Below are positions 23,639 to 35,730 of a DNA stretch of 64,000 nucleotides, one piece after another. Origin of the DNA: Euptelea pleiosperma (Eukaryota > Streptophyta > Magnoliopsida > Ranunculales > Eupteleaceae); the NCBI GenBank assembly GCA_035048495.1, contig CM068553.1, forward strand, positions 4,395,259 to 4,459,258. Reading direction: 5' to 3'. The notes under the pieces were generated by a model. The model saw only the letters and a list, made by a program, of their open reading frames with translations, had not been told where the DNA came from and searched no databases. Every line of letters begins with the position of its first letter. Positions within the stretch are counted from its first letter, which is position 1. The position numbers and the translations under genes are program-made.

Positions 23639-24015
23639 TGTAACAAGGTATACCTGAGATCTTTTCATTTGCGGAAGCAGCATTTTTGGTAGTCACCACT
23701 GCCATCTGGGTCCACTGACCGCATGGATGTTTAGCCCACCCTTTAATAGACATTCATACAAAAAATCAGCTTGTTTAATGATTTTCAACCGTTGGTTTTA
23801 GTACTCAAAAGATGGTTGTATTCAACGGCTATAAGAACACCTTAAATGGTGCTAAAAAGTGTTAAAATCTAATGGTTATAGATTACCAATCAAGGTGATT
23901 TTTGGCATGTATATCCACCAAGGGGTTAGATAAACATCCAAGCGGTCAGTAGGCCCAGATGGCAGCGTTGACTACCAAAAATGCCAATGAACAGTTTCAG
24001 GCATACCTTGTTACA
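23639..24015. mobile_element. Long fold-back MITE, AACAAGGTA family (copy 2)
   Basis: Ends GTAACAAGGTATACCTGAGA and caggcataccttgttac are inverse copies. Inner arms carry ccactgaccgcatggatg and the inverse catccaagcggtcagtagg. The length and layout match the copy at 12288-12644. Confidence 0.78.
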
Positions 24016-24165
24016 TCTTTTTCCTAAAGAAAAAGGGTCATGATGCGATCCCATGTAAGATCGGTTCAGGATCATGGGATCCTTTTCTATCAAATAAGAA
24101 GCACTGTTACACAAATTCTGGCGATCCCCACGATCCCCGAGTATTGTAATCCTTCTAATCCTTCC

Positions 24166-24167
<2 letters not shown>

Positions 24168-24196
<29 letters not shown>
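24168..24196. repeat. Run of 29 guanines
   Basis: An unbroken G homopolymer follows ccttcctt and precedes aacagttacacgg. Its exact length is likely to be unreliable in any assembly. It lies at the edge of a fold-back of the type seen at 59255-59636. Confidence 0.9.
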
Positions 24197-25872
24197 AACA
24201 GTTACACGGTATTGACGGCCCATAATTCTTCACCTTCTAAACCAGTCTACGAATACCGGAATGATTTGCATTTTGTTAAGGACGGTCTCCTCACCAAGGG
24301 GGGGTATTCTAACATTTCTAACCCCATCAAATGTGGTTTTCAAGTCACACGGTAAAAATTGATGGCCCATAACTTCTAAACCAGTCTACGAACACCGGAA
24401 TGATTTGCTTTTTTGTGAGGATGGTCTACTCACCATAGAGATCATTCTCACCAAATACCAGCCACTGATTCATCTTCTATGTAGGTAAGCCAAATGGTTG
24501 TCCCCCGATCCCGACCCTAATTTCTTTTTGTCCTATCTTTCTATTCATCTGTTGATTCTGTTCAACGCAATTAATACATTTCATGCTACGATTCCGTACA
24601 GGGAACAACATTGCATCTTTTGTTGAAGAAATGGAGTCCATTTTTAGCTCACGGACCTCTTTGATCACCCATGCTAATGAACACGTGACAGTTTCTTAGC
24701 TAGAGACCACTGACCGTATGGATGTTTGGCCCATCCCTACCGCCTACATGGACCAAAAGACCAAAAATCAGCCTGTTTGGTGATTTTTAACTACCCGAAA
24801 TAATGCTCAAGTCCTCCCATGTGCATGTCTAAAAAGTAAAAACCAACCCTGTAAAGGGCTCAAAAGTCAAAACCAATGGCTAGAAATCTTCAATCAAACT
24901 GAATTTTGGTCTGTGGGTCCACCCAGAGATGGTCCAAACATTCATATGGTTAATGGTGTCTAAGAATGTCAACACGTCCCTGATCAAAATGGACTCGAAA
25001 GAACAATCATCTTCTCTGTGTAATAAAAATCAACCCTTAGTTCTTGTGTTCATTGATGGTGGTGAACAAATACATGTGCGTCTTTCTTTGACGAGAATAA
25101 ATAAGGAAGAAAGTTCTACTCAGGAGGACAGGAATTATAAATGAATCCTGCCTTTGCAGCAGTGTACCTGCAGCAACAGTATGCGACGGGGTTCCCTTTT
25201 CGCGCTGCATAGGTATACTCACCGCTGCCATCTGAGCACAGTGACCACATGGATGTTTAGCCCACCCCATGGTGGATATACACACCAAAAATCATCATGA
25301 TTGGTAATCTCTACCCATTATATTTAAATACTTTTTAAGGCATGATCATATCCGTAGAATTCAACAATTTTTTTATTACTAAAACCAACGGCTAAAAATT
25401 ATCAAACAAGCTGATTTTTTGTATGAATGCCTACCAAGGCGTGGTTAACTAAACATCCATGCGGTCAGTGGGCCCAGATGGCAGCGGTGAGTAACAAAAA
25501 TGGTGCTAGCTTACGCTTTTACATTGTCACCCTTCAGTTTTAGGTACATGTCCTACAAAAAAGTAACCGGTAAGCAGAGTTGTTGCTGCGGGTACACCGA
25601 AGGCTAGAAATTTTCATTAGAAAACAAAATTTCTGCTACGAGAAAGTCACATGCATGAAAACCCATTTTCACAATTTTTGGTGTGAAGTCAACCAAACTT
25701 CTAAATCAAAAAAGAAAAAAAAGAACTTCCATACTTCAAATTTTCTCATATCAGAGTGGCTCGGTCATGGATATAGGCCTGATCTCCTTATTCATTCTAT
25801 AGGGCGGGGCTGCGGACAAACAATCCATAGTAGAGGGCTGGCTCGATCATCATCAATCGAACACGGAGCGGA

Positions 25873-25908
<36 letters not shown>

Positions 25909-26421
25909 TATCGCCTATCATCCACCGAACATCAACTTAATTAATCGACAAAAACTCATATTTTCTCCACAAAAGCAAGACTAAGATTAACTTTCAGCCT
26001 CCATACAGTTAATTAAGATAGAACTTAATTAATTGTCGTGAAGCTTTGATAGGTTTATAGTTAATGTCCATAGAGTTTTATTAAGTGTACGTTCTACAGC
26101 CATGGGGAAATATTCTACGTACAGAGATTAATATATAAATTGATTATGACTAATTAGGTTAATTAGATATATTGAGTGGACAAAAATAATTATTTTCTTT
26201 TATGATCTGATGAGACTTCGTTAGTTAGGGATAGTAATGGTAACAGTTAGCATCGTGCCTTTAAATGGGGAGCGTTAATTGTGTGATGATCTAACTGACA
26301 CTCCAAGCTAATGGATTGCTAATATAGAAAATAAATATCTGAATCAAACTAGACCCAAAACTGATTTGATTTGCTAGACTGGAACGTAGAATGATCGATC
26401 CCTTAACTTCCTACAAACACT

Positions 26422-26422
<1 letters not shown>
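24197..26422. other. Intergenic with MITE fragments and a CT run
   Basis: 24210-24480 holds two incomplete units of the ttacacgg..cggcccataa repeat also seen at 59.3-59.9 kb. 24700-24960 holds a fold-back fragment (ccactgaccgtatggatg .. ccaaacattcatatggttaatgg). 25200-25520 holds a third AACAAGGTA-type copy without its terminal bases. 25879-25905 is a CT run. The rest is AT-rich and I see nothing in it. Confidence 0.5.

Positions 26423-26454
<32 letters not shown>
26423..26454. repeat. GA microsatellite downstream of BEL1
   Basis: A pure GA run of about 16 units lies some 310 bases beyond the BEL1 stop codon on the 3' side. Confidence 0.9.
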
Positions 26455-26456
<2 letters not shown>

Positions 26457-26760
26457 GCAGGTTCTACCCAGAAAAGGAAAAAAAGAAGTATATGTATATT
26501 CTTGTTCAATCAACGAACACAAATCCAGCGAAAGTGAACTTGCTGTGGGAATTCGAGACCACAACAATAATAATTACATATTCTAAGAACAACGTAAAAT
26601 GCAAAATTACGAGTTATGGAATTAAAGTAATGTTCATAGCACATATATATATCTGTGTCTTCACGAATGTGGAGTATGTATCTATATCCATCTAACCATA
26701 AACATCGTCGTCATCGACAGCCGACAAAGCTGTTGATCGAGCGTACGTCTCTCTATCTAT

Positions 26761-29426
26761 CTATCCAGCCAAGTCATGGAGCAACTGCGCTCCCATCAAG
26801 TTCCTATAAGGCAGATTCTGCGCTTCTCCATCTAAAATTGAGTACTGAACTGGTTGGCAATCTTCAATGTTGTCTCTAGGGAAGAAAAGTGAGTGCTGTG
26901 ATGCAGGCGAGAACGATAGGCTCATACCACCCCCACCATGCTGTTGCAATCCCAATGTTAATGATACACCATCAGTGTAAGACACTCTGCTTGCCGCCTG
27001 CTGGTTGTAAGACGAAAAGTCCAATTCAACGACACCAAACATCTCGGGTACCCTTCCAAACTGTTGTTGATGATGCTGTGATTGTTGTTGGTGATGGCTT
27101 CTTCCATTTTTTGTATCACTATTATTCTCTGGGTTGTTAATAATGGAAGATAGAGAATCCGAGTCGCCGCGAACAAGTTGGTCTGGTGTTGGTTTCTGAT
27201 CATCGTAGCGTGGTTGAGGACTCTGATTAGGGCTATGATTTTGATTCGGCCGGCCGTTGTCGTCCTCGAGGCCTGTAATCCCATCTGATGAGCCTAGGTT
27301 GTCTTGCTCCTTTGTTTCTTCCAAATACATTTCCTCCACCATGGGTTTCCATAGCCTCACCCTTGCATTAATGAACCAATTGGATACCTGTGGGAACATA
27401 TATAACGTTTGTTTCTCTATGTAACAACAAATGGGAAGTATACACACAATAATAATAATAATAATAATATATAGTGGTGGATCCTAAGCATAGTAGTGTA
27501 GTATAGTAGGCGTGAAGGATTTATAAATAATTGGAGATGTGGACGTGCCTGGCTTCTCGAGAGACCTGTTTGGCGTGCTAAGATGTGTTTATCTACATCG
27601 CTTGGATACCTGCGAGATAGCAATGGACATGGTAAATATGTGAAGAACTGTAGATAGAAAGCACCATAATCTTTGGTTTTTGTAAAAAAGAAGTGATTAA
27701 TTAATACTGAGATTAGAGAGGGAGGGGAGAGAGAGATACGGGTGGAGGAAGTGTTCAAAGAGCCAAGCTCGAAGAACAGACACCGAACGTTCGGGAAGGC
27801 CTCTTTGGGGTCTCCATGGATGGCTCTCCATCATGCTCATTTGCTGGAAGGCTCTTTGTTGTCTTAGGGTTTGGTCGAGAAGCCGGAGCCTTGGTGTTTC
27901 ACCTCTAGTTGATCCCTGAGCAACTGGGTCCTTCTCCGCCATTGCCTTTTTGGTGGCCTTAATCTGACCCACAATTCCATCTCTTAGACACCTAAAATGC
28001 CTCGACATGGCCCTCGACGCTAACGAAGAGTATACCGTCGCAGCCCCGTCGCCGGCCACTGCTTCGAAAGATGCTACTACGGCCTTCATCTGATCACAGT
28101 ATTGCTTGTATCTTCTATCCACCTAAAGAATAAAAATAAGACGAGAGTTTGAGGGAGACTGAACTGAAGTTTATCTTCATTCTACTCAATAGCAACAAAA
28201 ACATAAAGAGAAGCGAAGATAAATTAAGAATTACAGCATGGAATGAGAGAATGAGATGCCATGTAAAGAAAAAGGAATAGAGGTTTCTGAAATTAAATGG
28301 GAATTGCCTAAAATGTCACGATGTGGCCATTAATGGAAGGCCCACAGTCGCTTAATTAGTTCAAAAGATTCAAGTCTCGAGACAATCAATCAATCACTTA
28401 GTAAAAAAAAATGGGTTTTTATTTTTATTTTTTGTGGGAGCTATGAAGTGGGAAAAAAAAGGGAGCTTTAACGGAGGAAAAGGAAGAAGATAAATCAAAA
28501 TATACCTGCTCGAGCATGGAAAGCAACTTGACTTTTCGTTTCTGTAATTCGAGGAGGTCTAGAGAGTACAGAGGTTGCTTTCGTGAAGAACTACCACCAT
28601 TTTCATCCTCCCATTGAATGATCCTATGGGGCTTCTGCTTTGGTGGGTCGGTTTGCTTTGTTCCGAGGTTACAGAATTCGTTCAGAAGGTCCTGAGCAGG
28701 AGCTAAGTACTTTGAGTTCTTCATCTGGAAATGGGTTTCATGAAGATATGCAGCTTTCCCGAAAAACCCCTCTTGCAGGATTTGCTGTTGTTGTTGATGA
28801 TGCTGAAGATTTGTTGATTTCCCGAAGAACCCATCTCTGGAATTTGATGAAATAAACCTGATATCATCTTGTTGGTGATCAGGATGGTTTGCCTCTCTTA
28901 GCTCGAACGACTGTAATCCGATACTAGAAGGCTTGTTTGAAGATAGAGAGAGTGAAAGTCCTTGACTCGGTCGCTCGTTCCCTTCACAAGGAAAGACACA
29001 CCTCAGAGAAGAATCGTCGACGAGCAATCTGTTCTCTTGCCACGCTGAGTTGGGTGCAACCATCAGATTGTCATGACTCGTTTCAGAGAACCCAGTTGAG
29101 AAATCAGGTTTATTGAACTCAGTCTGATAGAAATCGCTAGTAGATTCGTTGAACGTCTTCGAAGAAGATGCGCCCTGGTTCCCTGGTTTTCCAAAGAAAC
29201 CTTTCCACATAACCGAGTTGCCATCTCTCTGCTGTAGATTCTTCGATGGGAAACCTAACATCTCCAAGCCTGTTGTCAGGTTGAAAAGCTCTCCGTTGGT
29301 TTGGAAGTTTTGCATCTGATTCACGAGATGGTTATGAACCGTTGGATTATTAGACGAAACATCCGAGTAGCAAAACCCAGATGACACCAGGTCTCTGGGT
29401 TTCTCTTGTCGAGATTCACGAGCCAT
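26761..29426 (-). CDS. BEL1: BEL1 homeodomain transcription factor (TALE/BELL class)
   Basis: Four exons give 663 residues: 29426-28506, 28122-27740, 27609-27549 and 27387-26761. Visible are an N-terminal ZIBEL motif QGLSLSLSS (155-163), the SKY box [14 protein letters not shown] (238-251), the BELL domain (about 289-370), and a three-residue-loop homeodomain (about 411-473) with PYP at 435-437 and [13 protein letters not shown] second ZIBEL motif VSLTLGLQQ is at 596-604 and the C-terminus is [38 protein letters not shown] and that C-terminus match Arabidopsis BEL1 as I remember it, rather than other BLH proteins. BEL1 controls ovule integument identity as a heterodimer with KNOX proteins in the nucleus. 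Oddities: intron 3 has a GC donor, and GFFGK occurs three times in exon 1 (76-80, 199-203, 220-224). A leader intron is likely at 29720-29481. Confidence 0.93.
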
Positions 29427-29968
29427 AGAAGAAATTTCTTCTTAATAATCTTCTTGTTGTTGATGAAGACGGTGATGATTCTGCAACCGAAATTCCATTA
29501 AAAACCATTCTTTTACTGTTCAACACGCAACCCAAATTCAAAAGGTAAGACCCACAAAAGCAACACACAAATTAAACGAAGATGAATAACAAAGAACAAC
29601 AAATTAAGATCTATAAAACCCAAGACCCCTTTTGCTCAGAAAATCAAAAAGTTCCGATTTTTTTTTTTACTTATATGTATGTAGATACGTGTGAGAAGGA
29701 CTTGGAGAGGCAGCTCTTACCGATTATAGACGAAGAGATTATGTTGTTTTCCTAACGGTCACCAGATATGGTGGTGGTGTGGTGTTGGTAGAGGAGGCGG
29801 TGGTTGTATGGAAGGAGGGAGGGAGGGAAGTGCCCACTACGCCTCCTTCTCAGAGACTTCTCTTACGAACCCCCCTAACATAGTATGCCATGAAACCAAC
29901 CTACGACGGAAGATCAGATATCTCCTCAGAAATAGTAGCAGATAGAGCTGATGATGACCATGCCCATG

Positions 29969-30008
<40 letters not shown>

Positions 30009-30010
30009 GC
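29427..30010 (-). promoter_or_regulatory. BEL1 5' leader with probable leader intron and GA-rich promoter block
   Basis: On the minus strand a donor (ATCG then GTAAGAGC) at 29720 and an acceptor (ggttgcag) at 29481 frame a 240-base leader intron. Upstream, 29971-30008 is a pure CT run on the plus strand, which is GA on the coding strand. GA runs are the targets of BASIC PENTACYSTEINE factors, which are known regulators of ovule genes. Their role here is inference. Confidence 0.5.
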
Positions 30011-32229
30011 CCAAGTGGGTCAATGCTCCATGATATAAATACATCCAAAATAGGTTTCCCAAATCAAATCCTCATCCTCTCAATTATGGATTTCCTTATA
30101 CCCATCAAATAATAATAAAAAAAAAAACCCGAAAAACAATTTAAAAAAAACAACTATTCCCTGCTTTTACAAGTACTGAATTACTGATACAGAAAGAAAG
30201 AGAAATAGCAGATCATTTGCCTGGTATACAACCAACAAGCCGCCACTACATGAACTCCTCAAATTGATATCTTTGATCTTCTCAACACAACTTTGTAGTA
30301 GTAGTAGTAGTTCATGAACTCAAGCTGCTGTATGTACACAGAAGTATAAAAAAAACTTTACGGTCAGTGATGACCCGAATCCCCAAGTGAAAGTTTTGAT
30401 CAGGCTTTTCAGATGGGTTTCTGGGTACTGCTCTGTTGGGTCTGTTGGTCTGAAAGTTCTGATCAAACTCTCAGTTTTTTGAGAAAGGAGAGAGAGAGAG
30501 AGAGAGAGAGAATAGATGCTGAGTGCAAAATGTTCCAAAAATGGGGACTGAGAGGAGAAGAGATGAGGTGGTCCAGTGTTTCCCACTAATTCCAATTAAA
30601 ACGCGTATTAAAGGATCCGACCATCCCTTCTTTCTCTCATCTTCTCTCTTCTGTGGGACCAGCATCACCTTTACTTTCCTTCTTTGCTTTTTAAGCTTGT
30701 GGTCCAACCGGCCACTCTTTCTCCGCCGTTTCCTCTTCTCTTACACTCCTTCAATATACCACTCCACGCTATTATCTGCTGACGTGATGCATGTTGGCAT
30801 TTCTCCACTCTTGTTTTTTATTGGGTTTAACACGCATCATGCGTACGTTAACATGAGATACTTTTGCCTTTTTATTTACGTGAGTAATTGGCGATTCAGA
30901 ATGTTCTGTTTTTTTTTAGTTTTTAATTTTTATTACGAGTGCGTACTACGCACTCTCTTGTTCCTGACTTTCTGCTGCAGATAAAACATGTACGGTGCGA
31001 GATCAGGCTCTCCTTATAAAACGGAAGAAAAAGGATCTAGTAGTTTCAGACTTTTTTGCTCGTCGCTATTTTATATGCCAGCGTCCGGGCCCCACCTACC
31101 GTATGGATGTTTGTACCATCCCTAAGTTGGCCTATAGACCAAAAATCAGCTTGATTGGTAGTTCCTACACGTTGGATCTAAATACCCAAAATAATGCTCG
31201 AATCCCACGATTGAAAATAAACCCACGAAAAACACTAAAATCTAACGATCAGAAACTACCAATCGGACTGATTTTTGGTCTGGAGGTCCACCCATGGATG
31301 TTCCAAACATCCATACAGCCATTGATCTCTAACAATACTTTCTCCTATATCGTTTACTCTTTGAGATATGTTGGACGACTTTGACTAGTGTGGTCCATGA
31401 CCATCATCTTCACCTGACCGTCCTATATGCCGTACACGTGGCCCACCATATGAACATTTGTTTGTAATCAAGACCTAAAACTATAACGTTGAAGAAAACA
31501 AGTCCTTGCGTTGAGTGGTTAGAAGTTGTCAATGGGTTGAATGGTTTGGATTGAATAGTATATGGGCTTAGTTGTGGCATTATGGGAGTAGGGTCCATTG
31601 AGGAGGATGGACCTAAGGTCCACGATTTTGTCGTATTTTATTCCTTATTCCTTTTATCTTTTAAGCGAGACAGATAACACAAGTATGCTTCATGATATAC
31701 AATACCCATGGCCCACATGCCCACATGTAAATTGATGCCGACCGTTCAATTGGTGAGGCACTCCAAGACCGTTAGATCGTCTGCTAAAAGGAAAAAAGCC
31801 AACGGCCGTTATTCTGTCTATTATCCGTTATCGATGACATTAAAAATAAAAGGGCAATGTGACCAATTATAACGGCCTCTATAACGGATATAACAGTAAC
31901 TTTATCTGCCGTTATAACATCATAATGTGTGTGTGTGTGTGTTTTTTTTAAAATAATCCATATTTCTCAATTAATTAGGAAGATAAAAGATCCTTTCATA
32001 AATTAATTGAAATAGATCCCCACATAAAAGGTTGATGAGATTACAAAACATATATTAAATTTGTTGACTAATGTGTGAATTAGAGCAATAAAGCCTAAGA
32101 AAATGATATAAGGAGTAGACACTAGTAAGGTAGGCTGCTTTCTTTCTTATCCAGCTTAAGTAGACCCCACCATTCAAACCAGTTATTTTGTGGGTTGGGT
32201 CATATAATAGTGATTACAGTTTGAAAATT
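30011..32229. other. Intergenic spacer upstream of BEL1
   Basis: It contains a GA run (30486-30510), a fold-back of the G-box-related family at about 31080-31345 (ccaccgtatggatgttt .. aaacatccatacagcc), an AACGG-rich fragment at about 31790-31920 and a short GT run at 31928-31942. No exon-like segment was found. Confidence 0.5.
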
Positions 32230-32510
32230 ACCAATAAGGTGTTAGGCTGTGTTAGCTGATGGTTTGTTCTTGCGCACGTGTTGTGTTAGCCCGACGATCC
32301 GTTGCTATATATACATAATTATTTTATCTTTTCCTAACTTTTTGGGGGCAAATGGTCGTTTAACATTGTATCAGAGCCTTAACTCCAGGGAGGTTGCGGG
32401 TTCAATTCTTCAGCGAAGTTCTCTAGTGAAGTGCATTCTCGTTGAGAGGGTGATACGTGTTGTGTTAGTCCGACGACCCGTTGGTATACATAGTTGTTGT
32501 TAGTCATCCT
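32230..32510 (+). mobile_element. Candidate TRIM (miniature LTR retroelement)
   Basis: A direct repeat of about 38 bases (acgtgttgtgttag.ccgacga.ccgttg) occurs at 32276-32313 and 32455-32492. Between them, shortly after the first repeat, tgtATCAGAGCC resembles the methionine-tRNA primer-binding site that follows many plant 5' LTRs. The whole is under 300 bases and has no coding sequence. An alternative is a tRNA-derived SINE, because ggttgcgggttcaattct looks like a pol III box B. Confidence 0.35.
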
Positions 32511-32579
32511 GAATAAAATTCCACAACAAATAAATATTAACCCAAAAGGGGAGGAAAAAAAAAATGAAATTCCGCATAA

Positions 32580-33082
32580 AAGGGGGTCTGTTTGGCACGT
32601 GAGAAAAAGAGTTCCGACGGCAAATATTTAGCCAGGCGAATATAATCTTGGCTAAATATTTGCTCATATCAATATTTAACAATGCTTGGTACGTGTATGA
32701 GCTAGCTCACTTCAGCTTACTTCATTTTCTTTTAATTTGAGTGGGTCCCACATGTCGAAGTAAGAAAAAAATAGGTTGGGCGAGTGTGGGAACCACATAT
32801 TATGTCAAAGGATAAAAAAAATTTTTATTTTTATTTTTTTTATATATTAAAAAATTAATTTTTATTGAAAATAGTGATTTTCCGACGAGAAAATAAAATT
32901 TTCTCACCAAGGCATAATCGGCGTGAAAATATTTTCACGGGGGGGGGCGCCGCGGAGGGCAAATATGTGGGTCCGGCTAAATATTCGCCGAGGGCGAGTG
33001 GCTGGCAAACGCAGCCGGGCGAATATTAGAGCGGCTAAATATTTTATTTGCCCGCCGCAGTGCATTACCAAATAGGCCCTTA
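32580..33082. mobile_element. MITE with GGGTCTGTTTGG-type ends
   Basis: The left end ggGGTCTGTTTGGCACGTG and the right end gcattaccaaataggccctta are imperfect inverse termini of the kind seen in many plant DNA-transposon MITEs. Both arms contain ggcgaatat/taaatatttgcc units. The target duplication is not clear. Confidence 0.5.
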
Positions 33083-34039
33083 GTGTTAAATATGGAAAAA
33101 GAAAAAAGAAATGTATCAACCCCTCAAAAATGGTTGCTGGAGGTCAAGATGATGGAATTTACATCCCACAAGATTTATATATGGCTCAATGATCCCTCAC
33201 TTTTGAGTCTATACATATGACCTTAAGTGGTATATCATACAGATGGGTCACATGTTAGGGAAGGCGGGACCGATCGATCGCGTCGGTTGCCGAACTGGAG
33301 AGATCTCACAAATGCCAAAAAGATCGATTCGATCGGATAATTGTAAGCATCCAATGAACGATTTTTTTTTATTTTTTTTTTTCATTAATTTTCCGAAATT
33401 TTGGAGACCATTCAAAAAATATAACAACCTTCTAGGCAAATTAATTTTAATTTAAGAAATCTACTAGACAGGATTGGTCCCCATGTACAGCTGGATCAAA
33501 TTTCATGAATCAATCAATGAAATTCCCCCTACCCGAATAAACAATCGATATTATATGATCATATACCATTGAAGCTATTGCATTCCTTTGGACGGTTGGA
33601 AAATTACATATAAAAGATCTAAAAATGGGTTATAAGTCGGTGTCAAAATGATCAGATCGGTCCAATTTGATTTTTCTTTTAATTTAAGATTAAAGATTTG
33701 GTTCCAAGCTTTGCTCCCCGTTCTTCTCTTATACTAATAATGATATGGTGCACCTCACACAATTTATTATACTACTAATACTAATCCAACCAGATAAATA
33801 ATCTAATATTTTGAATAGATAATAAATCAAAATTGGAGTCGCGATATGTGTTGAAAAGTCTGCACTAGCAACTTCAACAGTTGAGGAGCCCGCTATTATT
33901 CCTTGGTCACCATCTTCCCCCCGTGTTCTTGCTATACTCTTTTGTGGATTTTCGGATCTACAACCTACACAGCCATGCATACACATGGCAAACATGCAGA
34001 AATGTTGAGCCCACCAATCTAATTGTCTCATATTACTTT
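33083..34039. other. Intergenic, AT-rich, nothing recognised
   Basis: No splice-framed coding segment, tRNA-like sequence or clear repeat terminus was found in this stretch. Short open frames here lack any family resemblance. Confidence 0.4.
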
Positions 34040-34747
34040 GGATGCAGTCGATGTAGAGGGCTCTTGTGGCCCTACATAGCTCAATTTTTTGGGCCCACTA
34101 ACCGATATTTAGAGATTGGTTTCAAAACGGGGCCATTATAACGAAAATAATGGCCGTTATAATGGATTCGGACCTCACCAATTACGTTATGTACCATTTT
34201 AACACCCAGAAAATAACTGCTGTAATTTTGGCTACAACGACCATTTATTTTTTAAAATAATGGCTGTTCTAACGAAAATAATACCCGTTATTTTTTAATA
34301 AAACTTGTTAAAAATAATTATTTTCTTGATTTTTGCGTTATAAGTTTTATTGAAATTTTGAATTTTAGTGGTTTTTTTTTCTTTATTTTCCCATTTTTGC
34401 CCCCGTCAGTTACAATCCATTATAACGGAAAAAAAGGTAACGCCCCCAATCTGTTATACCGTTATAACGGCCCGTTTAAAACCTTGGTTTTAGAGCACCA
34501 CTTGGTGGATATACATACCGAAAATAAGCTCGATTGATAATTTCTAGCCAACGCTTTTTTAGGATCGATTTTATCCGTTGTATTAAAGTATTTTTTTTCA
34601 TATTTTTTCGGTACTTAATCCAACGGCTAGAAATTATCAATCAAGTTGATTTTTGATATGTATCCAAACATCCATACGGTTAGTGGGCCAAAAAAAATGA
34701 GCTATGTAGGGGCCATCATGGTCCTCTGGATGCCATGGACTGCAGCC
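34040..34747. mobile_element. Fold-back MITE interrupted by an AACGG-rich fold-back
   Basis: The outer arms are inverse copies: ggatgcagtcgatgtagagg..gccctacatagctc on the left and gagctatgtaggggccatc..ccatggactgcagcc on the right. The inner element (about 34117-34490) begins ggtttcaaaacggggcc and ends cggcccgtttaaaaccttgg. So the AACGG-family element inserted into an older fold-back. Confidence 0.65.
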
Positions 34748-35404
34748 AAAGTCCACTGCGTCTAAAATTTTTCCAAAGGGGTGAGGCACAAGCGACGAAC
34801 TCCTTCCACATCCCCACCTCACTGGAACGCATTGTAGCCATGAGTTGGGTCCGGCCTCTGAAAATTCATGGCTATAAGTGGAGTCGAGTTCACACGCTAA
34901 ATATTCCCATGTTTTCATTAGGGTGTGGACCGCAACACCACCACAACCAGGCGGACGCCTGTCACATGCAAAGAGAGAGAGAGGGCGAGTATGGTGGGGA
35001 CCACGTTGGTTCATGATTAGTGGCTTGTGTCGTCATCGTGGCCGCATACGCTTGTCGTCATCTGCATTCAAGTTTCGCTTTTATGCTCTGTGTGTGTTTC
35101 TGGCCACACTGCGACATTACTCTCCTTAACCAACCAATGAGAGGAAGTTGTTGCGCCTTCTCCCACGTGATCGCCTACTAGCATGAGGACGTTAACCTCT
35201 CTCGTGAAGTGGACCCCAGATCTGTCTAATGGTTGGGCCCCACTCTTCTACTCCTACTACCTAGGATATCTTCTAGGAGATCAGATTACCGTAGCCATCC
35301 GATTTATGGCCTTTTCGTCTTCTTTCCGCTTCTCTGACACCCAAAAGAGTTTCGAACTTTCGAATTTCAATAGACTAGATGACATTGTGAGTAAATCTTA
35401 CCTG

Positions 35405-35730
35405 ATCACCGCTCTGACCACCCACAATATAAGCCACGTGGCAAGAGGACACTGACCGAATAGATGTTTGGCCAATCCCTAGGTGGACCTATAAACCCAA
35501 AATCAACCTGATGAGTGATTTCTAAGCCTTAGTTTAAGTTATTTTCATGGGTTGATTTTAACAGTAGGAATTTGAGCATTATTTACCATCATTTGGGTAC
35601 AAAGATCCAAAGGTTTGAAATCCCTAATCAGGCTGATTTTTGGTTTGTAGGTCCACTTAGGGATTGGCCAAACATCCATACGGTCAGCGTCTTATGGGTG
35701 GTCAGGGCTTCCCTACCGTCGGTGGTAAGG
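35405..35730. mobile_element. G-box fold-back MITE
   Basis: The left arm ctgaccacccacaatataag and right arm cttatgggtggtcagg are inverse copies. Inside come the inverse pairs gaccgaatagatgtttggcc / ggccaaacatccatacggtc and cctgatgagtgattt / aatccctaatcagg. CACGTG stands at 35435-35440 in the left arm. Confidence 0.72.

Noticed and set aside
30523..30984. 153-codon frame upstream of BEL1
   Set aside because: It is composed of CT-rich and T-rich spacer giving Phe/Leu/Ser runs. No domain, no start context, no splice support.
32360..32410. tRNA gene suggested by ggttgcgggttcaattct
   Set aside because: No acceptor stem or anticodon arm can be formed. It is part of the TRIM/SINE candidate.
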